Position numbers and translations under genes: made by a program. Below, piece after piece: positions 55,418-64,000 of a stretch of DNA of 64,000 bases (positions are counted from its first letter, which is position 1; each line of letters begins with the position of its first letter). Source of the DNA: Pelagivirga sediminicola. GTDB lineage: Bacteria; Pseudomonadota; Alphaproteobacteria; Rhodobacterales; Rhodobacteraceae. The DNA lies in assembly GCF_003072125.1 (NCBI RefSeq), contig NZ_QCYH01000001.1, positions 1 through 64,000 of the forward strand. The letters are read 5' to 3'. Under the pieces are notes generated by a model. It was not told where the DNA came from. It did not search any database and saw only the letters and a program-made list of their open reading frames with translations.

Positions 55418-56568
55418 TCCGCTGCCTGCTTCAGCCCGCGATGCGCCTCGACCTTGCCGGCCACCCAAGCGTGGAAGCAATGCGTCGGGCTGTCCATCAC
55501 GGGCGAAAAACGGCCGCCGTCGAACTGCGTCACATGGCGGCCCTTCTGCATGCCCTCGACAACGAAGATGTCCTCCTCGAAGACGCCTTTCCACAGCTGG
55601 GTGTTGCGCATCTTGAGCCCGTCGTCGGCGGCGGGAACGGCATAGTAGATATGCACATGCTCGGCCGTCCGCTCGGGGCCTTGCGGCTCAAGGATGATGG
55701 CATAGGCGTGATCGCGGTGCGCGCCCAGCAGAACGTTGGGATAGACGGCGATGTACTCGGCCTGCTCGTTCCACTTGGCGCCGACATCCTCGAAATCGGG
55801 GAACCTGTCGCCATCCTCATTGGTCAGCTGGCGGTAGACCATCGTGCCTTGACCGGAATAGGCCGCAGGCTCTTCGATGTGATAGTGATCCTCCAGCCGC
55901 GAATAGCTGTTGAGGCCGGGATGCACCCAAGGCAGATGATAGCTTTCGCAGTAATTCTCGACCGCCAGTTTCCAGTTGCATTGCACCTCCAGCGTGAAGC
56001 GGCTGCCATGGCCGCCGTGGTGCAGCGGCAGGTCGAAATCGCGCCAGCGCTCGATGATATGCGACATGGCTGTTTCGAATTCGGGCGCATCGCCGGACAG
56101 GTTGATCCAGACCACATCGCGCCAGACATGGGCGCGCACCTCGTTCAGGCCCAGCTCGCTGCGCTTGATCGCCGCATGGGTGTTCTGGCCCGGCCCGCCG
56201 ACATGGGGTGTCGAGACCAGCTCGCCCTTGGTCGAGTAGCACCATGAATGATAAGGGCAGCGGATCGCGCCCTCGATCTTGCGGGGGGCATCCACCAGGA
56301 TCATGCCGCGGTGGCGGCAGATGTTCTGAAACACACGCACATCGCCGTCCTTGTCGCGGATCAGCAGCAGGGGCATGCCAAGGAACGTCAGCGGGACGGC
56401 ATCGCCCGGCTCGGGCACGTCCGCGGCGACGGCAAGCCCGGCCCATTGCGAAAAGAGCAGCGCGTGCTTTTCTTCCTCGAACACGGCGGGATCGATGTAA
56501 TGCGCGTTCGGCAGGCCGTTGGCGCGGTCCACGGATGTCCGGACGTTCGACAGGTCGGTCAGGGTCAT
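55414..56568 (-). CDS. Rieske ring-hydroxylating oxygenase alpha subunit
   Basis: The protein has 384 residues from the ATG at 56568 (GGAG six bases upstream). The Rieske [2Fe-2S] site is NICRHRGMILVDA near 82 and IRCPYHSWCYST near 102, with both Cys-x-His and Cys-x2-His pairs. The mononuclear iron site lies in NWKLAVENYCESYHLPWVHP near 190-210 with two His; the Asp ligand candidate lies near the C-terminus. Substrates of this subgroup include aromatic acids and quaternary amines such as choline or betaine, and I cannot choose. No reductase gene is adjacent. A small gene overlaps its stop, and an XRE regulator lies just upstream. Confidence 0.85.
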   Translation of the reverse strand: MTLTDLSNVRTSVDRANGLPNAHYIDPAVFEEEKHALLFSQWAGLAVAADVPEPGDAVPLTFLGMPLLLIRDKDGDVRVFQNICRHRGMILVDAPRKIEGAIRCPYHSWCYSTKGELVSTPHVGGPGQNTHAAIKRSELGLNEVRAHVWRDVVWINLSGDAPEFETAMSHIIERWRDFDLPLHHGGHGSRFTLEVQCNWKLAVENYCESYHLPWVHPGLNSYSRLEDHYHIEEPAAYSGQGTMVYRQLTNEDGDRFPDFEDVGAKWNEQAEYIAVYPNVLLGAHRDHAYAIILEPQGPERTAEHVHIYYAVPAADDGLKMRNTQLWKGVFEEDIFVVEGMQKGRHVTQFDGGRFSPVMDSPTHCFHAWVAGKVEAHRGLKQAAE

Positions 56569-56675
56569 GTCAGGCTCCATTGGCGATCAGTGACGCAGCC
56601 AGCTAAGCAGGGATTTGCCGGCGCGGACCGAACGGACGCGACGTGACTTTGCTCACTGCGACATGAATGGCGTTT

Positions 56676-57497
56676 TCAGCGAAAGGGCTGGTCCAGCCGC
56701 AACAGGCGCGCGTGGAAGGGCGGCACGGCTTCGCGCGCGATCAGCCCGGTGGTGCGCGCGGTGGCGATGATCGTGGTCATATCGTCGCCCAGATGCTCGT
56801 ACACCATGCGCGCGGCGCGGATGCCGCTGACACGTTCGCGGACCGTGCGGGTGACATAGCCTTCCCACAGGTTGCGCTGAAACGACGTGTCCTGCGCAAG
56901 GAAATTGAACGAGCAGGCCATCGAATTGCGGTGGGTGACGATCATCATGAGGCCTTCCTCCTGCCGCATGACGATGCCGCGATACTCGCGGTCGCGCGGT
57001 GCGGTGGACAGGCCCTGTTTGCGCAAGGCCTCGCGCGGCTCGTAGCCGCGCAGGAACGTATAACCGTCCTCGCGGTGGATCAGCACCAGCCCCATGACGA
57101 ACATCTCCTCGTCGATGAAGCTGCGGCGCACGAAACGATAGACGCCATTGGGAAAGATCTCCTTGGGCACTCCGATCGGCGCGCCGCCGAAGAATCCGGC
57201 AAGGGCGGGATGACCCAGCAGATCATAGGACGCGCGGCTGAGACCGCTTGCGCGCTCCAGGAGGATCCGCGCATCCGTACCGAAGAACTGGCAGATGCGA
57301 TGCAAAACGTCCGGGCGCGGAAAGCTCTCGCCGCTGAGATAGCGATTGAATTGCGTCCGGTTGATTCCCAGATCCCGGCACATCCCGGCGACCGAGGGGT
57401 ATTCGGCGCTGAGCATGCGCAGGTTTTCGCCGAATATCGCCCGCAAACGGGCCGGGTCGGTCTGGGTGTCACCTTGGCGACTCGGGGTGTCCGTCAT
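56676..57497 (-). CDS. XRE-family transcriptional regulator
   Basis: The protein has 273 residues. The N-terminal helix-turn-helix is at about 25-75 (CRDLGINRTQFNRYLSGES, PRPDVLHRICQFFG). The ~200-residue C-terminal part contains GVYRFVRRSFIDEEMFVMG and GYTFLRGYEPRE; it could be a ligand or PAS-like domain, but I do not recognise it. It reads in the same direction as the oxygenase gene, 107 bp upstream, and is probably its regulator. A perfect 7-bp dyad at 57670-57689 lies 173 bp upstream of its start. Confidence 0.8.
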   Translation of the reverse strand: MTDTPSRQGDTQTDPARLRAIFGENLRMLSAEYPSVAGMCRDLGINRTQFNRYLSGESFPRPDVLHRICQFFGTDARILLERASGLSRASYDLLGHPALAGFFGGAPIGVPKEIFPNGVYRFVRRSFIDEEMFVMGLVLIHREDGYTFLRGYEPREALRKQGLSTAPRDREYRGIVMRQEEGLMMIVTHRNSMACSFNFLAQDTSFQRNLWEGYVTRTVRERVSGIRAARMVYEHLGDDMTTIIATARTTGLIAREAVPPFHARLLRLDQPFR

Positions 57498-57886
57498 GCC
57501 GGGATTCGGGGCCGCGCGGGGCCTTCGCGTGACACAAATACCCTGCAATGCCAGAATGTTGGCCGGTTGAAAAGGGTGTCGCGCTGTGTCATCGCCGTCT
57601 GTCTCATACCTTGCGGGGCGGGTGCTGCCACGTGCCATCTGACCATGTTCGCAGCAGCTTGTCACTGTGCTGACGCGCATTGGCGTCAGATTTTGACGGG
57701 CATGACACAAAAAGGGCATGTGCGATGCGCATTAAGACATGGCGCAACGCTGCATAACATCCCAATTTGGATGCAGGGAATGCCCCGGGCGGAAAGGCTT
57801 AGCAAGCGTCAAATGCGCCGCGGGGCAGCATCGAGTATGGCGCATTGGCAGGGCGCCAGAAGACGGAAAGAATTGGGGATCAATAT
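57498..57886. other. Regulatory gap between XRE gene and small gene
   Basis: This 389-bp divergent gap is the largest in the core region of the window. It holds a perfect dyad (57670-57689) and an AT-rich patch near 57690-57720 with repeated GACA/GACG elements. No gene of recognisable family is seen on either strand. It should carry promoters for both flanking genes. Confidence 0.5.
57670..57689. promoter_or_regulatory. Dyad CTGACGC-N6-GCGTCAG
   Basis: Arms at 57670-57676 and 57683-57689 pair perfectly around a 6-base spacer. Such a 20-bp dyad is typical of a dimeric regulator's operator. It may bind the XRE protein encoded at 56676 or act on the small gene at 57887. Confidence 0.4.
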
Positions 57887-58228
57887 ATGTATGGAGTCGT
57901 TCTGTGGGCTGACGCGCGTCAAAATCGCGCTGTCATCTGGTGCGAGGATCACGGGGATCTGGCGTTCTACAAGGGCGCCAAGGACGGCGATTCCGGGATG
58001 ACGGCCGGCGATCTGGTCGAGTTTGAGCTGCGCGATTGCGGCGACATGCGGCTTGCGGACATGCCGCGCCTCGTAACCCGGCGCAGCCATCCCACGCTGA
58101 ACGCAGAGCTGAAGAAAGCGGGCGCGCGGATGCGCCCGGGCAGGTCCGCGCCGCCGGTTGCGGCCAATTATGGCACTCCGGCCGAGATCATCCCGTTCGA
58201 GCGGGCGCGCCTTCTGGCGTCAGCCTGA
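57887..58228 (+). CDS. Small conserved protein, unknown
   Basis: The protein has 113 residues. The ATG at 57887 has GGGGA upstream. The first 60 residues look like a small beta domain (MYGVVLWADARQNRAVIWCE, LAFYKGAKDGD, GDLVEFELRDCG). That pattern and the acidic loop resemble cold-shock-like OB folds, though the RNA-binding motifs are absent. The C-terminal part is basic (RRSHPTLNAELKKAGARMRPG). I regard it as a Rhodobacterales-specific family of unknown function. Confidence 0.7.
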   Translation: MYGVVLWADARQNRAVIWCEDHGDLAFYKGAKDGDSGMTAGDLVEFELRDCGDMRLADMPRLVTRRSHPTLNAELKKAGARMRPGRSAPPVAANYGTPAEIIPFERARLLASA

Positions 58229-58254
58229 CATTTTGACGCCGCGCAGCCATTGAA

Positions 58255-58282
58255 AAGGGCGGACCCGCCAAGGTCCGCCCTT
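58255..58282. terminator. Bidirectional terminator between small gene and ilvH
   Basis: AAGGGCGGACC (58255-58265) and GGTCCGCCCTT (58272-58282) form an 11-bp stem with a 6-base loop. It lies between the converging ends of the small gene and ilvH, so it can serve both transcripts. The following U run is short, but the stem ends in A/T on both sides. Confidence 0.75.
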
Positions 58283-58310
58283 CATCGTTCCGGCACCAAG
58301 GCCGTAGCCG

Positions 58311-58871
58311 TCAGGCGCCGCGCGGCAGGGCCGCGATGCCGGTGCGGGCAAGATCGGACAGGCCCAAGGGGCGCATCAGATCGGCGAAGGCGCCGATTTT
58401 CTCGGACGTGCCGGTGATTTCGAAGGTGAAGCTGTCCAGCGTGCTGTCCACCACGTTCGCGCGGAAAATATCCGCGAGACGCAGCGCCTCGACGCGTTTC
58501 TCGCCCTCGCCGTTGACCTTCAGCAGGGCCAGTTCGCGCTCGACCGCGCGGCCCTCGACCGTCAGATCGCGCACCCGGTGGACGGGAACGATGCGGCCGA
58601 GTTGCGCCTTGATCTGCTCGATCACCTGCGGCGTGCCGGTGGTGACGATGGTGATGCGGCTGGTATGCCCCTCGTGGTCGATCTCGGCCACGGTGAGGCT
58701 GTCGATGTTATAGCCGCGCCCGGAAAAGAGGCCGATGACGCGGGCCAGAACGCCGGCCTCGTTGTCGACGATGACGGCGAGGGTATGGCTCTCCTCGATA
58801 TCCGAGAAGTTGGGGCGCAGGTTATAGGCCGAATGCTTGTTCGAGCCTTTCTTGATGTTCAGTGCGGACAT
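58311..58871 (-). CDS. ilvH: Acetolactate synthase small (regulatory) subunit
   Basis: The protein has 186 residues. The N-terminal ACT domain is clear: HTLAVIVDNEAGVLARVIGLFSGRG and YNIDSLTVAEIDHEG. A second ACT-like domain follows (about 105-180: ELALLKVNGEGEKR, FTFEITGTSEKIGAF). It binds valine and gives feedback control of the large subunit in isoleucine, valine and leucine synthesis. It lies 85 bp downstream of ilvI on the same strand, so both respond to the attenuator ahead of ilvI. The length is near the usual 160-185. Confidence 0.95.
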   Translation of the reverse strand: MSALNIKKGSNKHSAYNLRPNFSDIEESHTLAVIVDNEAGVLARVIGLFSGRGYNIDSLTVAEIDHEGHTSRITIVTTGTPQVIEQIKAQLGRIVPVHRVRDLTVEGRAVERELALLKVNGEGEKRVEALRLADIFRANVVDSTLDSFTFEITGTSEKIGAFADLMRPLGLSDLARTGIAALPRGA

Positions 58872-58956
58872 TGCCTTGTCTCCTTTGCAGCTGCGCCCCC
58901 GGGGGCGCGATTTTTCTGCGAAAAATCCTTTGGGTGGCGTGGGATGCGCGCCGCTC

Positions 58957-60711
<1,755 letters not shown>

Positions 60712-60751
60712 CGCTTTGCTCCGTTCATGACATCAATTCGCTTGCGCGCAT

Positions 60752-60777
60752 AAAAAAGCCCCCGTTTTGGCGGGGGC
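60752..60777 (-). terminator. Intrinsic terminator of the ilv attenuator
   Basis: On the minus strand, GCCCCCG-CCAAAA-CGGGGGC is followed by six U, 40 bases before the ilvI ATG and downstream of the leader peptide. The upstream arm shares two bases with the downstream arm of a competing hairpin (60776-60784 with 60812-60820). Confidence 0.85.
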
Positions 60778-60820
60778 GCATGGGGGGATCCTCAGGGTGC
60801 CTGACTAGCGGCCCATGCGC
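60776..60820 (-). promoter_or_regulatory. Competing hairpin in the ilv leader
   Basis: On the minus strand, GCGCATGGG (60812-60820) lies at the end of the leader-peptide frame, and its exact complement CCCATGCGC (60784-60776) precedes the terminator. Pairing of these 9 bases overlaps the terminator stem by two bases and would strain it. A ribosome reaching the leader stop would cover the first arm, leaving the terminator free to form. A smaller hairpin TCAGG-CAC-CCTGA (60791-60803) lies between them. Confidence 0.65.
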
Positions 60821-60852
60821 GTTTTCCCGGTGATTACTACGAGCGGCTCCAT
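60805..60852 (-). CDS. ilvL: ilv leader peptide
   Basis: The 15-codon frame reads MEPLVVITGKTRMGR, with AAAGGA eight bases upstream of the ATG. It contains four consecutive codons for Leu, Val, Val and Ile, the end products of the branched-chain pathway. Starved ribosomes should stall there, 10-20 bases before the first arm of the competing hairpin. This is the classical arrangement of an amino-acid attenuator. It is too short for standard gene calling. Confidence 0.85.
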   Translation of the reverse strand: MEPLVVITGKTRMGR

Positions 60853-60881
60853 TGGACCATTCCTTTATGCGTGCGAGGCGG

Positions 60882-60910
60882 ACATTATGGCCGCCGCCGG
60901 GGCGCGTCAA
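60882..60910 (-). promoter_or_regulatory. Sigma-70-type promoter of the ilv operon
   Basis: On the minus strand, TTGACG (60910-60905) and TAATGT (60887-60882) are separated by 17 bases. Transcription should begin near 60875, about 22 bases before the leader-peptide ATG. Both boxes are close to consensus for a housekeeping sigma factor. Confidence 0.8.
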
Positions 60911-60992
60911 GCGCATGGCGCGGATAAAGTGTCGCAGGAGGGCGCCGATCTTTGCATTTGTTGCGTTTTGCCGTCAGGTTTTGATCGTTGGA

Positions 60993-61014
60993 CCCGCCGG
61001 ACGCCCCCGGCGGG
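60993..61014. terminator. GC hairpin between the ureohydrolase gene and the ilv promoter
   Basis: CCCGCCGG (60993-61000) and CCGGCGGG (61007-61014) form an 8-bp stem with a 6-base loop. It is followed on the plus strand by the motif GAGTATTTTGGCCAAGATG. It lies 91 bp beyond the stop of the minus-strand ureohydrolase gene and could end that transcript. No U run is present on the minus strand, so termination is not certain. Confidence 0.5.
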
Positions 61015-61037
61015 AGTATTTTGGCCAAGATGAAGGC
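61014..61037 (+). repeat. Rhodobacterales-type intergenic motif, copy 2
   Basis: GAGTATTTT-GGCC-AAGATGAAGGC directly abuts a GC hairpin (60993-61014). It matches the copy after prfB (53937-53960) at 21 of 24 positions or so. I find no copy in the integrated element, so the motif seems to belong to the host chromosome. Confidence 0.5.
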
Positions 61038-61104
61038 GGGCCGAGCGGCGTCCGGCGGTCGCGCGGCGTCTGAACCCACGGGTCTTGGATCAAGAGAGGG
61101 CGCC

Positions 61105-62061
61105 TTATCCGCGCCGCGCATGCATGATGAAGCCGAGGAGATTCAGCAGCACCTGCGCCGCCAGCACCGAGGTGGTGTCGCCCGCGTCATAGGCCGGGGC
61201 GACCTCGACCAAATCGATGCCGACGATCTCATGCGCTTTCGCGACGGTCTGCAGCAGCTCCAGCACCTCGTAATAGAGAAAGCCGCCATGGCTGGGCGTG
61301 CCGGTGCCGGGGGCGATGGAGGGGCAGAACCCGTCGATATCGAGCGTGATATAGACGCGCGCGCCCTTGGGGATGCGCGCCGCCAGCGCCTCGGTGCCCA
61401 TGGCACGCGTCTGGCGGACCGAGACGATGTCGGCGCCCATGGCGCGGGCGGCGTCATAGCCGTCCTTCGCGGTAGAGCTGACGTTGCGGATGCCGACCTG
61501 CGTGAGGCCGGTGACGTAAGGTTTTTCGGCGGCGCGGCGCATCGGGTTGCCGTGCCCGTTGCGCACGCCGTGCCGTTCGTCCACGAAATCGAGATGCGCG
61601 TCGATCTGCAGGATGTGGATGTCGCCGCGCCCTTCAAAGGCGTCGATGCAGGGGATGTTGATCGAGTGATCGCCGCCGATGACGACGGGCAGGGCGCCGG
61701 CATCAAGGATCGCACGCACCCCGGACGCGATGTTGGCGTGGCTTTGCGCGGTGTCGGTGTGGATGATGTCGGCGTCGCCGATATCGACGATGCGCACGTC
61801 CGAGGGCAGGTAGGTCACGTCATCCTCGTGATCGTAGGCGCCGCCATGGCCAAAGCTGAAGAGGGTCGACGCCTCGCGCACCGCACGCGGCCCGAAACGC
61901 GCGCCGGGGCGAAACTGCGTGCCGCCGTCGAAGGGCGCGCCGAGGATGGCGATATCGGCGTCGATGGCGCTCCAGTCCTCGACATAGGGGCGCTTGCCGA
62001 AGGTCGAGATGCCGACGAAGGGCAGGTTCATCCGCCCGGTATCGTAGTCATGTCCGCTCAT
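61105..62061 (-). CDS. speB: Agmatinase/ureohydrolase-family protein
   Basis: The protein has 318 residues from the ATG at 62061 (SGHDYDTGRMNLPF); an in-frame ATG further up has no ribosome-binding site. Manganese-site motifs: VVIGGDHSINIPC, LQIDAHLDFVDERHG and ITLDIDGFCPSIAPGTGTP. In the last, the third Asp of the usual DxDxxDP is Cys, a change that might alter the metal site or may be normal in this subfamily. The enzyme hydrolyses agmatine or a related guanidino compound to urea and amine. I give the symbol by family only. Confidence 0.85.
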   Translation of the reverse strand: MSGHDYDTGRMNLPFVGISTFGKRPYVEDWSAIDADIAILGAPFDGGTQFRPGARFGPRAVREASTLFSFGHGGAYDHEDDVTYLPSDVRIVDIGDADIIHTDTAQSHANIASGVRAILDAGALPVVIGGDHSINIPCIDAFEGRGDIHILQIDAHLDFVDERHGVRNGHGNPMRRAAEKPYVTGLTQVGIRNVSSTAKDGYDAARAMGADIVSVRQTRAMGTEALAARIPKGARVYITLDIDGFCPSIAPGTGTPSHGGFLYYEVLELLQTVAKAHEIVGIDLVEVAPAYDAGDTTSVLAAQVLLNLLGFIMHARRG

Positions 62062-62097
62062 GCCGAAATCTCCGCTGTTGTCTGCGCCATCAGGTAG

Positions 62098-63648
<1,551 letters not shown>

Positions 63649-63699
63649 CATCAAGATGTTGCTGGCGGTTCTTCATGTTGCTTTGTCGGACGCTCGCGG

Positions 63700-64000
63700 A
63701 TGACCCCCGGCGCCCGCGTTCTGGCGGCGATCGAGGTGCTGGATTTGATCGCAGCGGGCACCGTCGCTGAAAAGGCGCTGATCGGCTGGGCGCGGCGGTC
63801 GCGCTTTGCCGGATCGGGTGACCGGGCGGCCGTGCGCGATCACGTGTTTCAGGCGCTGCGCTGCTGGCGATCCTATGCCGTGCTCGGCGGGGCCGAGACG
63901 GGGCGCGCGCGCATGATCGGCGCTTTGCGCGCCGCGGGCGACGATCCGGCGGCGCTTTTTACCGGCGAAGGCTATGCCCCCGCGCCCCTGAGCGCGGACG
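63700..64000 (+). CDS. RsmB-like rRNA methyltransferase, N-terminal part
   Basis: Only the first 100 residues are in the window. MTPGARVLAAIEVLDLIAAG and FAGSGDRAAVRDHVFQALR match the NusB-like N-terminal domain of RsmB/Sun-family m5C methyltransferases, which act on 16S rRNA. The frame is open to the right edge of the window. The start codon at 63700 lacks a strong ribosome-binding site. The catalytic domain would lie beyond the window. Confidence 0.75.
   Translation, partial: MTPGARVLAAIEVLDLIAAGTVAEKALIGWARRSRFAGSGDRAAVRDHVFQALRCWRSYAVLGGAETGRARMIGALRAAGDDPAALFTGEGYAPAPLSAD

Overview
The window looks like chromosome of an alphaproteobacterium of the Rhodobacterales (Roseobacter/Rhodobacter group). 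The evidence is a C4-pathway HemA very close to Rhodobacter HemA with a perfect FNR/FnrL box upstream, GC-rich core genes, an RF2 gene without a programmed frameshift, and an intergenic motif I associate with this order. I worked from sequence alone, so family names rest on visible motifs, length and context.

Two regions meet near 39.8 kb. Positions 1 to about 39,837 belong to an integrated element, and its left end lies outside the window. It ends on the right in a displaced 3' piece of a tRNA gene (39793-39837, anticodon loop reading CCG, probably Arg). A tyrosine integrase starts 180 bp to the left of that piece. The left third (1.3-12.5 kb) is a maintenance module of the kind carried by conjugative or integrative elements: a DUF2493 protein, a TOPRIM protein, a giant strawberry-notch-like methyltransferase/helicase, two small proteins, a ParB-like protein, RadC and an ArdC-like antirestriction protein. 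All are on the minus strand, and at least three are preceded by related hairpin leaders.

The rest of the element (13-38 kb) is a defence cargo. It holds a Gabija pair (gajA, gajB); a HipB/HipA toxin-antitoxin pair; a three-gene cluster of two giant STAND-like NTPases, each with an N-terminal nuclease-like region, plus an HExxH peptidase resembling Lit; and Vsr divergent from an overlapping five-gene operon (C5 methyltransferase, MORC/MutL-like ATPase, Z1 helicase-like ATPase, DUF4420-type PD-(D/E)XK protein, AIPR protein). The three-gene cluster at 18.5-28.6 kb is my best candidate for an undescribed system.

From 39.9 kb on the genes are ordinary core genes: a class IV aminotransferase, an M20 dipeptidase, hemA, a RodZ-like protein, ispG, a DsbA-like thioredoxin, an M48 protease, an N-acetylmuramoyl-L-alanine amidase, PBP1A, prfB, DUF3140 and DUF2189 proteins, a Rieske oxygenase with a small partner, an XRE regulator, ilvH and ilvI, a ureohydrolase, guaB and the start of an RsmB-like methyltransferase. 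Upstream of ilvI there is a complete attenuator: a sigma-70-like promoter, a 15-residue leader peptide with Leu-Val-Val-Ile, a competing hairpin and an intrinsic terminator.
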